Shown here piece after piece: positions 53,042 to 61,718 of a DNA stretch of 64,000 nt. A program made the position numbers and the translations under genes. Origin of the DNA: CBDFKS01 sp965248905 (lineage in GTDB: Bacteria; Chloroflexota; Dehalococcoidia; Lucifugimonadales; JAGWBF01); assembly GCA_965248905.1 (NCBI GenBank), contig CBDFKS010000007.1, positions 1,178,001-1,242,000 on the forward strand. The letters run 5' to 3'. Every line of letters begins with the position of its first letter. Positions within the stretch are counted from its first letter, which is position 1. The notes beneath the pieces were generated by a model that worked only from the letters and a program-made list of their open reading frames with translations, was not told where the DNA came from and did no database searches.

Positions 53042-54150
53042 TAGTTAAGATTGTATATCCTGGCGCCGTTCTTGTTATAGATCTTTGCCGCCTCCTCTTC
53101 GGTGCAGTCGGCAAGGATCTCCTTAAGGACTTTCTGGCTGTAGGGGAAGGTAGACTCCTGGTGCGGGTAGTCGGAGCCCCATACCAGGTTATCCACGCCT
53201 ATGATGTGCCTGTCACGAATGCCCTGGGCGTCCTCTTGGAAACCGAAGAACACGTTCTGACGAATATAGTCGCTGGGAACCATGCCTTTCTTCAATTGAA
53301 ATTGAGTGGACGCCTTGGGCCGCTGTGTATATCCGTAGTCAAGCCGTTCCAAGAAATGGGGTATCCACGACAACTCGTACTCCACCGCTCCGATCTTTAG
53401 CTTAGGATGTCGCGCGAACACTCCACTCAAGCACATGTCCGAAAGGGACATCCTAATCCAGTAGTCCATGTTGACCAGGTAGGACATCCTGGTGTGAGTG
53501 GCATTGAAAATCAGTGCCCGGTTGGTGGCGGCGTGGAGACTGAGAGGCATGCCCAGGTCCTCGGCGGCGGACCAGAAAGGCTCGTACTCATCGGAAAAGT
53601 ATGACCTACCCTCTGGAGGGTAGGTGGTAATCATTGCGCCTACAAGCCCCATCTTGGCGCAACGCTCGAGCTCCTTGACCCCCTCTTGCACATCATCCAA
53701 ATTGACCACGCCAATGGCCTTGATTTTGTCCGGGAAGGGCTGGCAGAACTCGACGACCCAATCGTTGTAGGTCTTGAAGATGGCCGATAGAAGCCCCCCG
53801 TCCGGGACACCAAAGAGCAGAAGCCCAATAGTGGGGTAGACTACGCTAAGCTCTATCCCATCGATGTCCATGTCTTTGACGTGCTCTTCTGGAATATAAC
53901 CTCCGAGGCGAACGTTTTCATATACATCTACACGGCTCAGATTTTCGGGGTCATCGAACCTTCTCCCAGGCTGGGCCCCAGGCTGGACGCTGAACAGTTT
54001 CAGCCCATCGCAGAACCACCAGTCGGCGCCATCGTCCAATCGCACAATCTGGGGAGCCCGGTCCCGATACTTGGGCTCCAATCTGGTGGTCCACAGCTCC
54101 CGTGGCTCAAACACATGGCTATCCGATGAAATGATCTTGGTCTCGGACAT
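53041..54150 (-). CDS. Amidohydrolase family 2 (ACMSD-like) metal-dependent hydrolase
   Basis: About 369 residues, a TIM-barrel amidohydrolase common in SAR202-like genomes. It starts ISSDSHVFEPRELW with the D-x-H metal motif, continues IDGIELSVVYPTIGLLLFG, then SLHAATNRA (His), then KLKIGAVEYELSWIPHFLERL and LVWGSDYPHQEST (catalytic Asp). ATG 54150 has GGGAGTG upstream. Its TAG stop lies exactly at the IS630 junction and was regenerated by the insertion. Substrate unknown. Confidence 0.88.
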   Translation of the reverse strand: MSETKIISSDSHVFEPRELWTTRLEPKYRDRAPQIVRLDDGADWWFCDGLKLFSVQPGAQPGRRFDDPENLSRVDVYENVRLGGYIPEEHVKDMDIDGIELSVVYPTIGLLLFGVPDGGLLSAIFKTYNDWVVEFCQPFPDKIKAIGVVNLDDVQEGVKELERCAKMGLVGAMITTYPPEGRSYFSDEYEPFWSAAEDLGMPLSLHAATNRALIFNATHTRMSYLVNMDYWIRMSLSDMCLSGVFARHPKLKIGAVEYELSWIPHFLERLDYGYTQRPKASTQFQLKKGMVPSDYIRQNVFFGFQEDAQGIRDRHIIGVDNLVWGSDYPHQESTFPYSQKVLKEILADCTEEEAAKIYNKNGARIYNLN

Positions 54151-54235
54151 GATCTTCACTCCCGTTCGATATTAGTAGTAACTTAGCCTTACCTAGACTG
54201 GATGCACCCAATCCGAACTTCGATATCACAGATGA

Positions 54236-54264
54236 GTATATTATTAGGCCAATTCTCTGTCAAT
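54236..54264 (-). promoter_or_regulatory. Sigma70 promoter for the 53041-54150 amidohydrolase
   Basis: Perfect TTGACA (54259-54264) and TATACT (54236-54241) with a 17-bp spacer on the minus strand, 86 bp upstream of ATG 54150. Confidence 0.85.
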
Positions 54265-54318
54265 TGGTAAGCGAGTCATCGCGAGCAATCGCATTTCTCT
54301 TGGCCTCAGCTTCTGCCG

Positions 54319-54903
54319 TTAACTCGGGTTTAGCAGACAGGAGCCGAGCATCCGGTACACGGCGCCGGACTGGGTCAGCGTACTCTGAACAAGGATGACC
54401 TGAGAGACCTTCCACACGACCTCCGATTCCAGGGGAACCTCCGAAATGGCTTTACCTGCCTTTCGGCGCTCCTCTCCCGACACATGGTCACGCATTCTCC
54501 CCAACGTGAGATGAGGGGCAAAGGGGCGACTTTCTTGAGAGAAGCCCTCTATAGTGGAGACTTCACGGTCTATGCCCGCGTGTAGCTGATTTAACAGGTC
54601 TATTTCGCCGCTTAACCCAACCCATATGACTCTTGGGCTCGCAAGACTGGGGAAAGCGCCCAGCTCGGAAAGAGCCAGGTTAAAGGGCATCGTTTCTCCA
54701 ATACCACGCTCCATGGCAGACAGGACCTTATCCACCACTGAATCTTCTATGTCTCCCAGGAATTTAACCGTCAGGTGTATGCCTTCGCTCCTAACCCATC
54801 GCGCGCCCGAAATATCTTGCTCTTGTAGGCGCTCTATAATCTCGGAGAGAACCAGTCGCGCTTCGTGGGAAATGTCGACAGCTATGAAGGCTCTGATCTT
54901 CAT
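54319..54903 (-). CDS. thpR: RNA 2',3'-cyclic phosphodiesterase (2'-5' RNA ligase family)
   Basis: A 194-residue 2H phosphoesterase. Two H-x-T motifs are present: GIHLTVKFLG near residue 42 and PHLTLGRM near residue 130. The N-terminus IRAFIAVDIS is typical of ThpR/LigT. It probably opens cyclic phosphates on RNA. The upstream amidohydrolase gene is 15 bp away on the same strand. Confidence 0.93.
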   Translation of the reverse strand: MKIRAFIAVDISHEARLVLSEIIERLQEQDISGARWVRSEGIHLTVKFLGDIEDSVVDKVLSAMERGIGETMPFNLALSELGAFPSLASPRVIWVGLSGEIDLLNQLHAGIDREVSTIEGFSQESRPFAPHLTLGRMRDHVSGEERRKAGKAISEVPLESEVVWKVSQVILVQSTLTQSGAVYRMLGSCLLNPS

Positions 54904-54918
54904 TTCTCTGCCGCTCAG

Positions 54919-55758
54919 CTACAGATTTAGCAGCTTCTGAGCGTTTCGGCCCAGAACATGCTCTCTGGTCTCTGAATTCAGGGATGCCTCACTTAGCTGT
55001 TTTAGTGCTCGTGGATAAGCTATCAGAGGAAAGTCGGTACCGAACAAAACTCGGTCTGAGATTTTGAGTACCTCAATAGTTGAGAATATGTCCGGCTTGT
55101 ACAGTAGTGGAGAAGCAGCCGTGTCATAGTAGACATTGTCTAAGGCCTTATCTACCTCAGGCATAAGCGTGTAAAAGGGCAGACCTCCTCCCCAATGGGC
55201 GCAGACAATGATATTCTCAGGAAAGTTGCGGGCAAATGCGTATAGTTTTTCAGGCGTGGTGATCCCCTTACCTGGATAAAGGTGGCCCACCGGCTCGGAA
55301 GAGTGGGTAAGGAGTATTAACCCCATCTGACGAGCTACTTCCATGAGTGGAGCCATTACGTCTCTGTTACTCAGGTCTAGTCTTTGGGTATCAGGATGAA
55401 GCTCTCCGATACCGGCCACGCCCTCCTTAGCGCAGCGCTCTACCTCCACGACAGCATCTTTCCCCCAATGCGGGTTAACCGAGCAGAGACCTACCAGTCT
55501 TGCGGGAAACCTTTTCACGGACTCGATGATGTAGTCGTTGGCCTCCACAGCCACTCCTCTATCAGTCCAGCCCATACCCATGACCACAGCCACATCCACG
55601 CCAGACTGATCCATGGCGGCAATCAACTCGTCAGCCGTGGCCAGCTTGGAGCGAGGGTCCGAAAAGAGGCAAGCAAAGGTGGCATCTAACCGGACACATT
55701 CTTGCCTCCGCTCGGCAAAAGAAGGCGGGAAAACGTGGGTATGAAAGTCTATGATCAT
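54919..55758 (-). CDS. Amidohydrolase (ACMSD/TIM-barrel) family protein
   Basis: A 279-residue metal hydrolase: MIIDFHTHVFPPSFAERR (HxH), AVVMGMGWTD, LGLILLTHSSEP-like His segment, IIVCAHWGGGLPF (His) and RVLFGTDFPLIAYP (catalytic Asp). I start it at ATG 55758, because the 15 upstream codons lack family similarity, although the ribosome-binding site is poor. It is distinct from the enzyme at 53041. Confidence 0.85.
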   Translation of the reverse strand: MIIDFHTHVFPPSFAERRQECVRLDATFACLFSDPRSKLATADELIAAMDQSGVDVAVVMGMGWTDRGVAVEANDYIIESVKRFPARLVGLCSVNPHWGKDAVVEVERCAKEGVAGIGELHPDTQRLDLSNRDVMAPLMEVARQMGLILLTHSSEPVGHLYPGKGITTPEKLYAFARNFPENIIVCAHWGGGLPFYTLMPEVDKALDNVYYDTAASPLLYKPDIFSTIEVLKISDRVLFGTDFPLIAYPRALKQLSEASLNSETREHVLGRNAQKLLNL

Positions 55759-56020
55759 CCTTCGGTAAATTATAGAGCCTGGATATGGAACATTGGTAGA
55801 CACAAACCAGGGGCATTGTTATAATCTGGCTGCAAAAATCAGGGGCTTCGTGATGAAGAGGGTGCTCTTTGAGTTCCACGAGGGCGATTCGGCAACGCAG
55901 ACTAACCTCGGCCACCAAAGCCGCCGAGGCTGTGTGTTCTGAAGGGGCAGAAACACCCCATGAGTACGGCTTGTCACCTAGCGACATTGAGAACGCGGTC
56001 ACGAGAGCGGCGGCTCTTAA

Positions 56021-56761
56021 ATGACTGAACACGTTTCTGACACAAAGCTCCTGGAGCCGCTGCCTGAGGACTGGCAAAGGGCCTTGGCAATTGTTGCCCA
56101 TCCAGACGATCTGGAGTACGGCACCGCCAGCGCGATCGCTCGTTGGACCTCCCAACAAAAGGAGGTTTCCTATCTGTTAATAACTCGTGGCGAGGCTGGA
56201 ATCGATTCCATGAGCCCGGACAAAACTGGCCCCATCAGAGTAGTCGAGGAGAGAAGAAGCGCTAGCGTCGTAGGTGTCAGCACTGTTGAGTTTCTAGACT
56301 ATCCTGACGGCGCTGTAGAATATGGACTGCCTTTGAGGCTGGATATCGCTAGGTCGATTCGTAAACACCGACCTGAGGTTATTCTGACTCTGAGCTATCA
56401 CCTCACTTGGAGCAACGCATATCTCAATATGGCAGACCACCGTTGGGTTGGTCTGGCGGTGTTGGATGGGGCTCGAGATGCCGGCAATCGTTGGATATTT
56501 CCGGAGCTACTTGACGAAGGACTTGAACCCTGGAGCGGTGTTCGCATGGTCTGCGTCTGTGGCTCTCCGCATCCCTCCCATGCCGTCGATGTAACATCGG
56601 ATTTCTCTAAGGGCGTTGCGTCCCTCGCCGAACATCGTGTCTATCTGGAGAATCTATCCGAGAGCGTAGACCTAGAAGCGATGTTACGGACCATGGCAAC
56701 CGAGGCAGGGAAGCTGTCAGGACACGAGTTTGCAGTGAGCTTTGAGGTGATCTGGATTTAG
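56021..56761 (+). CDS. PIG-L family (LmbE-like) deacetylase
   Basis: A 246-residue zinc deacetylase for N-acetylglucosamine-type sugars. The metal motif is VAHPDDLEYGTAS (H-P-D-D), followed by LLITRGEAGIDS, and the third ligand is likely in NMADHRWVGLAVLDGARDA. The promoter region 55759-56020 holds no supported gene. Acceptor sugar unknown. Confidence 0.9.
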   Translation: MTEHVSDTKLLEPLPEDWQRALAIVAHPDDLEYGTASAIARWTSQQKEVSYLLITRGEAGIDSMSPDKTGPIRVVEERRSASVVGVSTVEFLDYPDGAVEYGLPLRLDIARSIRKHRPEVILTLSYHLTWSNAYLNMADHRWVGLAVLDGARDAGNRWIFPELLDEGLEPWSGVRMVCVCGSPHPSHAVDVTSDFSKGVASLAEHRVYLENLSESVDLEAMLRTMATEAGKLSGHEFAVSFEVIWI

Positions 56762-56773
56762 AGCGCTGAGAAC

Positions 56774-57088
56774 CTACTCTTCGTCGTTCCCGTTGACGCC
56801 TTGGCCGTAGCCGTCGTCGCTGAAAATCCCGGCCTCTCTCCCCTGGTAAACGTGGACGATTAGCTCCTCCCGGGAGACGCCTACCGAATCCACCAACTCT
56901 TCGTCAATGGTCTCGATGAGCTCCTGAATCTCCGCGGAGGTGAGGCTCTCCAGGACGCACAGAGTGCCGTGCACAATGGTGGACGTGAAATGCAGGTCAA
57001 TCCTACCCACTGATTGCTCATCCTCCAGGATGGTATAAGACTCAGAATGGGGAGTCCTGCAATCTCTTTCAAAATAGTATTCGGCCAA
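56774..57088 (-). CDS. Conserved-looking hypothetical protein, 104 residues
   Basis: Starts MAEYYFERDCRTPHSESYTI, then VGRIDLHFTSTIVHGTLCVLESL and an acidic C-terminus. No signal peptide, membrane segment or known motif. It follows proA by 33 bp on the same strand, so it probably belongs to the proB-proA transcript. No function can be proposed. Confidence 0.6.
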   Translation of the reverse strand: MAEYYFERDCRTPHSESYTILEDEQSVGRIDLHFTSTIVHGTLCVLESLTSAEIQELIETIDEELVDSVGVSREELIVHVYQGREAGIFSDDGYGQGVNGNDEE

Positions 57089-57121
57089 GACTTACCTCCC
57101 GCCCGGATTGGTCTCAGTAGA

Positions 57122-58396
57122 TCAGGAGCGGACCTGCCCATTGCCCATGACGATCCATTTATAGGAAGTTAACTCCCGCAGCCCCATGGGCCCACGAGCA
57201 TGATACTTTTGAGTGCTGATTCCCACCTCCGCACCCAGACCAAGCTCGGAACCATCGGTAAACCTAGTACTGGCATTTACGTAGACAGCTGCCGCATCCA
57301 CCTCATCCAGAAACCGGGTGGCAGCGGAATAGTTCTCGGTTAATATGGCCTCCGAATGGCCTGATCCATATTTCTCGATGTGGTCCAAAGCCTCATCCAG
57401 GGAGTCCACCACCTTCACGGCCGCCACGAGAGACAGAAACTCTTTGCCCCAGTCATCTTCAGAAGCTGGAACCAGGTTCAAGGCCTGATTGGGAGCTAGA
57501 ATACTCATGGCCCGACTGTCGCAGTGTATCTCCACACCGGCCCCTGCCCACTCCTGGGCGATACGGGGCAGGTAGCGGGGCGCCAGGCCCGAGTGCACGA
57601 TCAGTGAGTCTAGCGCATTGCACACGGTGGGACGCTGCACCTTAGCGTTATAGGCTATATCAACGGCTTTGTCCAGATCTGCGGAGCTGTCCACGTAGGT
57701 ATGGCAAACACCAATTCCGCCTGTCACCACGGGCATGGTGGCCGTTTCGGCCACGAAGCGAATCAGCTCCTGGCCTCCACGGGGCACCAATAGGTCGATG
57801 TATCCGCTCATCTTCAGCATCGACTCCACCAGAGCTCTGTCAGTGTTGTCCACAAACTGTAGCGCGTCTTCTGGCACGCCTGCTCGCTCCATTGCGCCTC
57901 GGATAAGTTTCACCAGAGCTACATTAGAGTGGATGGACTCACGACCCCCCCGCAAGATGCAGGCGTTGCCGGACTTGAGACAGAGAGCGGAGATGTCAAC
58001 AGTAACGTTGGGCCTGCTCTCGTAAATAGAGCCAATAATCCCCAACGGAACACGCTTCTTACCAGCTATCAGGCCGTTGGGGAGCGTCCGCATGTCGAAC
58101 ATCTCTCCAACCGGGTCGGGCATCGCCGCTATACTGCGCACATCCCTGGCCATGCTCTCCAGCCGCTGAAGTGTGAGTTGCAGCCGGTCCAGCAAAACAT
58201 CACTAAGGTCATCGGCCTTGGCGGTTCCGTAGTCTCTTTCGTTGGCCTCCAGAACATCTTCCTGGCTCGCCAATAGGGCCTCGGCCACGTTTAGCAATGC
58301 CTGGTCCTTGACTCCGGATGGCAACCTGGCCAGCTTTCGCGATGCGGCCCGGGCGGCTTTGCCTTTCTCTACCAGTTGGTCAACAGTGGTCGCCAT
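57122..58396 (-). CDS. proA: Glutamate-5-semialdehyde dehydrogenase (gamma-glutamyl phosphate reductase)
   Basis: A 424-residue enzyme for the second step of proline synthesis. Family blocks: RLPSGVKDQALLNVAEALL, VPLGIIGSIYESRPNVTVD, NACILRGGRES, VPRGGQELI and the active Cys in RPTVCNALDSLIVH. ATG 58396 is preceded by AGGAG. It works with proB, but the two genes are separated here by about 950 bp of toxin-antitoxin genes and remnants. Confidence 0.96.
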   Translation of the reverse strand: MATTVDQLVEKGKAARAASRKLARLPSGVKDQALLNVAEALLASQEDVLEANERDYGTAKADDLSDVLLDRLQLTLQRLESMARDVRSIAAMPDPVGEMFDMRTLPNGLIAGKKRVPLGIIGSIYESRPNVTVDISALCLKSGNACILRGGRESIHSNVALVKLIRGAMERAGVPEDALQFVDNTDRALVESMLKMSGYIDLLVPRGGQELIRFVAETATMPVVTGGIGVCHTYVDSSADLDKAVDIAYNAKVQRPTVCNALDSLIVHSGLAPRYLPRIAQEWAGAGVEIHCDSRAMSILAPNQALNLVPASEDDWGKEFLSLVAAVKVVDSLDEALDHIEKYGSGHSEAILTENYSAATRFLDEVDAAAVYVNASTRFTDGSELGLGAEVGISTQKYHARGPMGLRELTSYKWIVMGNGQVRS

Positions 58397-58408
58397 CTCC
58401 ACTCCTGG

Positions 58409-58681
58409 TTAATTATCCGCCGGCTTAGGATGCCCTAACTGAATTCGCATTTCCTCGCCAGACACGCCACCTTCTGCCTTATGCTGTACCCTAGATCGTT
58501 CGATCAAAGCCAGAAATTGGGAATTGGTGCTAAGGGACGCAGTTTCCAGGTCCGCATTTTCGATGGGTACCAGTGCGGCAACAGGTCTATCTCCATAGGT
58601 CAGAATTAAGGGCTCTTGACCCACATTTCGTGCATATTCAGCAAGAGAAGCAGCAGCATCAGCTATCTCAAGTGATTTCAT
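58409..58681 (-). CDS. Phd/YefM-type antitoxin
   Basis: A 90-residue antitoxin: SLEIADAAASLAEYARNVGQEPLILTYGDRPVAALVPIENAD is the usual Phd N-terminal DNA-binding/dimer unit. Its ATG overlaps by ATGA the stop of a degenerate RelE/ParE-like toxin frame upstream. With a broken toxin it is an orphan antitoxin. It lies 12 bp before proA. Confidence 0.78.
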   Translation of the reverse strand: MKSLEIADAAASLAEYARNVGQEPLILTYGDRPVAALVPIENADLETASLSTNSQFLALIERSRVQHKAEGGVSGEEMRIQLGHPKPADN

Positions 58682-58882
58682 AATTCGATAACCTCTTTCC
58701 CAAAACGGATCAGATTGCGTTGTTTTACCCCTATGGCAAGGACGTAAAGGACTGAGCTAGTTTTTGCTCCACATCATAGTATACCCGAAGATTACGAATG
58801 CGTAGTTCCCAAGGGCCCGCTGGATAGGGCCGCATGGGCTTGCGATTTCTCGTTTCTACAGTCGGTTGATGTATCAGTTCCT
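58678..58882 (-). pseudogene. RelE/ParE-type toxin remnant, 5'-truncated and frameshifted
   Basis: One frame reads IEELIHQPTVETRNRKPMRP, then PWELRIRNLRVYYDVEQ, the core of RelE-like toxins of this group. Then the match jumps one frame to VLYVLAIGVKQRNLIRF and GKEVIEL plus a stop overlapping the Phd start. The first third of the toxin is absent; where it should be, the hicA pseudogene begins. So this toxin is dead by both truncation and frameshift. Confidence 0.75.
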
Positions 58883-59092
58883 CTATCGCAGGTCCAGAAA
58901 TTCGGTCACTGTCATGCCGGTCTGTCTGATGATGGAACGAAGAACCGCTATTTTGATATCTCGATTACCGTGATATGGTACTGGAACCCTTCCCGTACTG
59001 TCAGGATGTCGCATTATATAGTGGCTGCCCGTCGTGTGGTCTACGTACTATCCAGCCCTCTTCAATATCGCGATCACCTCCCGTGCCTTCAT
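58883..59092 (-). pseudogene. hicA: hicA toxin gene with an in-frame TAG
   Basis: ATG 59092 starts MKAREVIAILKRAG, then TAG at 59048-59050, then the same frame goes on YVDHTTGSHYIMRHPDS (HicA His motif), VPVPYHGNRDIK and LRSIIRQTGMTVTEFLDL. HicA normally has Trp or Phe at the TAG position, so TGG-to-TAG is likely. The hicB partner upstream is intact. Confidence 0.85.
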
Positions 59093-59109
59093 TGGCGGGA
59101 GGCGCTGTC

Positions 59110-59334
59110 TCATACTTGTACTACCTCGATCTTTTCTATGGATTCATCGATACCAAGGGGAACCGGCTCTCTGTGCTTCTTCAAACTGAGGATATACCCT
59201 TGTATAGCATCCTTTATCATATTGATGGCTTCGTCCACCGTGTCTCCTTGAGTGACGCATCCTGGAAATTGAGGACAAGATACGACGTATCCACCTTCTT
59301 CAGCAGGTTCTAAATACACGATGTATCTAGTCAT
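59110..59334 (-). CDS. hicB: HicB antitoxin
   Basis: A 74-residue HicB: MTRYIVYLEPAEEGGYVVSC, PQFPGCVTQGDTVDEAINMIKDAIQGY. ATG 59334 was taken over the slightly longer frame. It lies 14 bp after proB and 17 bp before the inactivated hicA, in antitoxin-first order. It may persist as an orphan regulator or by co-transcription with proB. Confidence 0.85.
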   Translation of the reverse strand: MTRYIVYLEPAEEGGYVVSCPQFPGCVTQGDTVDEAINMIKDAIQGYILSLKKHREPVPLGIDESIEKIEVVQV

Positions 59335-59348
59335 AGCGGTCACTCCCT

Positions 59349-60488
59349 CTACAACAGCACCATGTTGTTGCGATGTACTACCTCTTGGCCGTAGTGATAG
59401 CCCAGGATGCTCTGTATCCGGTCGGAGCGGATGCCCATTATCCTGCCGATATCATCGGAGCTGTAGTTGGCGATACCGCAGGCTACCTTCTCTCCCTCTC
59501 CGTTCATTATGTAGACCGAATCGCCCCGCTGAAACTCACCCCCTACTCCACTGACCCCAGCCGGCAGTAGACTCCGGTTTTGGCCTTGCAATGCCGAAAC
59601 GGCTCCCTGATCAACCTGGACCTCGCCATGGCTGGAGAGTCCGCTGAGCATCCAACGCTTGCGGCTTTCCATTCGACTGGCAGTCGGAAGAAATAGTGTC
59701 CCCGATTCCACTCCTTGAGCGAGGCGTAGAATAACATCTTTCTCGGCGCCGTTGCAGACGACGGTAGATATCCCCGAAGTTGTCGCGAGTCTCGCTGCCT
59801 CCAGCTTTGTGGCCATGCCACCCCTGGATTGAGGATTAAGATGCTCCCCCGTGTACATCTCTACGGAAGAGTCCACCCTTTCCACACGTTGGATGAGATG
59901 AGCATCGGGATCGACGTGGGGGTCGGCAGTGTACAATCCATCGGTATCGGTTAGAATCACTAGCAGATCAGCATCCACTAGGTTGGCCACAAGGGCGGAC
60001 AGCTTGTCGTTGTCTCCAAAAACCTCTCCGAGCTCATCCACCGCTACGACATCGTTTTCGTTTAGCACGGGCACCACTCGTAGCTCCAGCAATGCCAGCA
60101 GGGTATTACGCACATTCAGATATCCCTGGCGGTCCGAAAGGTCCTTCCAGGTAAGCAGTGCCTGGGCCACGCTAATGCCATGCTCTTCGAAAAGCTGCTC
60201 ATACAGTCCCATGAGGCGGCCCTGCCCTATAGCAGCCAGCACCTGGCGAAAGGGGATGTCCCTCCTATCTGCCCTCAGGGCCAACGTCTGCCGACCCGCC
60301 GCGACGGCGCCGGAGGTTACTAGGATCACCTCGGCACCAGAGATATGTAACCTAGCCATCTGACCCACTAGGCTCGATAACACATCAGCATCCAAGCTCT
60401 GGGAGCCGCCGGTGAGAACCCCTGTGCCGGCCTTTACCACCAGACGCTTATATTTCAGAGGCAACGCACCCTCTACTTTGGATTGCAT
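59349..60488 (-). CDS. proB: Glutamate 5-kinase with PUA domain
   Basis: A 379-residue enzyme for the first step of proline synthesis. The kinase part has RLVVKAGTGVLTGG, VILVTSGAVAAGRQ, VPVLNENDVVAVDEL, DNDKLSALVANLV and GGMATKLEAARLAT. The C-terminal PUA domain begins near GVLVD-like DQGAVSALQG and ends with NNMVLL. ATG 60488 has GGACAGGAG seven to eight bases upstream. It starts a transcript that runs through TA genes into proA. Confidence 0.95.
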   Translation of the reverse strand: MQSKVEGALPLKYKRLVVKAGTGVLTGGSQSLDADVLSSLVGQMARLHISGAEVILVTSGAVAAGRQTLALRADRRDIPFRQVLAAIGQGRLMGLYEQLFEEHGISVAQALLTWKDLSDRQGYLNVRNTLLALLELRVVPVLNENDVVAVDELGEVFGDNDKLSALVANLVDADLLVILTDTDGLYTADPHVDPDAHLIQRVERVDSSVEMYTGEHLNPQSRGGMATKLEAARLATTSGISTVVCNGAEKDVILRLAQGVESGTLFLPTASRMESRKRWMLSGLSSHGEVQVDQGAVSALQGQNRSLLPAGVSGVGGEFQRGDSVYIMNGEGEKVACGIANYSSDDIGRIMGIRSDRIQSILGYHYGQEVVHRNNMVLL

Positions 60489-60989
60489 GTTGCTACTCCT
60501 GTCCTGAGTAGTGGAGTGCCTCTTGTGCAGGCTGGAACTCACCTGGGAATGCCTCCTCTATGCTGACCAAATCGGCTACTGTATTAAGATCGTCTCGTAC
60601 ACAAATATCTCTTTAACAGGTAGTCCCATTATAGCAGTAGCAAATGTGCCTAACAAGGAAAACGGTGTTCATCTGTGCCTGGTTAAGGAGGGTCCGGATA
60701 TTGGAGATTACGAACCCTATCACGAAGCCAGCGACTTAGGTCACGTGATGAAGTCGACTTATTTTCAGGGGATAGAAAGGCGTTTCGCAGCGAGCCTAAA
60801 CCTTTGGTTCACAAGCACGACGCTCGAATATCGGTGCATAGTCCATTAAGGTTATGGTACAATTGGCCGATTCAAACGGCATGCACCTCAGGAGCTAACA
60901 ATGCTCTACACGGCTCTGGGCCGTAAGTCCGAATTAGGAAGCGCGTTTGCAGATTCATAGGCCAGTCATTCTGGGGAGCACGAGGGTCT
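60489..60989. other. 500-bp divergent intergenic region (proB / HAD hydrolase)
   Basis: Holds the proB promoter. On the plus strand, a 19-codon ORF (60901-60960) follows CAGGAGCTAACA, and a TACAAT at 60858-60863 could be a -10 for the HAD gene. No longer coding sequence could be supported; no tRNA-like fold was seen. Confidence 0.4.
60628..60656 (-). promoter_or_regulatory. Sigma70 promoter for proB
   Basis: TTGTTA (60651-60656) and a perfect TATAAT (60628-60633), 17 bp apart on the minus strand; the leader would be about 130 nt. Confidence 0.68.
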
Positions 60990-61697
60990 ATGATTAAGGC
61001 CGTCTTTTTCGACCTTTACAATACCCTTGTGCACTTCTGGCCGCCCCTCGATGAAATCCAGCAGGCGTCGTGCAAAGAGCTGGGTCTGAACGTAAGCAAA
61101 AAGGGCATCAGGAAAGGGTATGTGATCGCCGACGAGTTCATGAGCCTGGAGAACGCAAAATATCCGCTGGCCGAGCGCACAACAGAAGAACGTGACCGAT
61201 TCTTCGGCGAATACGAGAGGCTCATACTGAAGGGTGCTGGAGTCGATGTTTCGGATGCACTTGCGGCGCAGGTGTGGTGGCTGGCGAGTCAGGTCCCCAA
61301 AGATTTTGACCTCTTCGACGATGTAGTACCTGCTCTGCAGCTTCTTAAAACGCGTGGAATAGCCTTGGGGATCATTTCCAACCTGCGCCGTAACATGGAC
61401 GAGCTCTGCCGGCAGCTAGGTATAGACCCGTACATGGACTTTTGCGTCACCTCAGCAGACGTCGGGGCCGAAAAGCCCGACCCTCGTATCTTCCAGGCCG
61501 CCCTCCAGAAAGCTCAAGTCAGCCCTACCGAGGCGATGCATGTAGGGGACCAATATCAAACGGATATCCAGGGCGCCAAAGCCGTCGGGATGATTCCTGT
61601 GCTAATCGACAGAGAAAGTAGACACGAGGACGTCAACGACTGCTCGAGGATAATCCAGCTCCCGGAGCTGGACGGGCTGGTTGTTTCCATGTCTTAG
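60990..61697 (+). CDS. HAD-superfamily phosphatase
   Basis: A 235-residue HAD hydrolase with all four motifs: I VFFDLYNTLVHF (D-x-x-x-T), II GIISNLRR, III Lys in GAEKPDPRIF and IV HVGDQYQTDIQGAKAVG. The cap is helical (subclass I), as in phosphoglycolate- or haloacid dehalogenase-like phosphatases. Substrate unknown. It converges on mfd. Confidence 0.92.
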   Translation: MIKAVFFDLYNTLVHFWPPLDEIQQASCKELGLNVSKKGIRKGYVIADEFMSLENAKYPLAERTTEERDRFFGEYERLILKGAGVDVSDALAAQVWWLASQVPKDFDLFDDVVPALQLLKTRGIALGIISNLRRNMDELCRQLGIDPYMDFCVTSADVGAEKPDPRIFQAALQKAQVSPTEAMHVGDQYQTDIQGAKAVGMIPVLIDRESRHEDVNDCSRIIQLPELDGLVVSMS

Positions 61698-61718
61698 CTG
61701 TGGACAAGACAGCTTCGT

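Noticed and set aside
55631..56158. Open frames on both strands between the amidohydrolase and the PIG-L deacetylase, including a plus-strand one ending ENAVTRAAALK
   Set aside because: No start codon with a ribosome-binding site and no family resemblance; the minus-strand frame is a shadow of its neighbours.
48640..59050. Genome-wide reassignment of TAG as a sense codon
   Set aside because: TAG is the natural stop of several intact genes in the window (gatC, the IS630 transposase), and in-frame TAGs occur mainly in dispensable toxin-antitoxin or surface genes.
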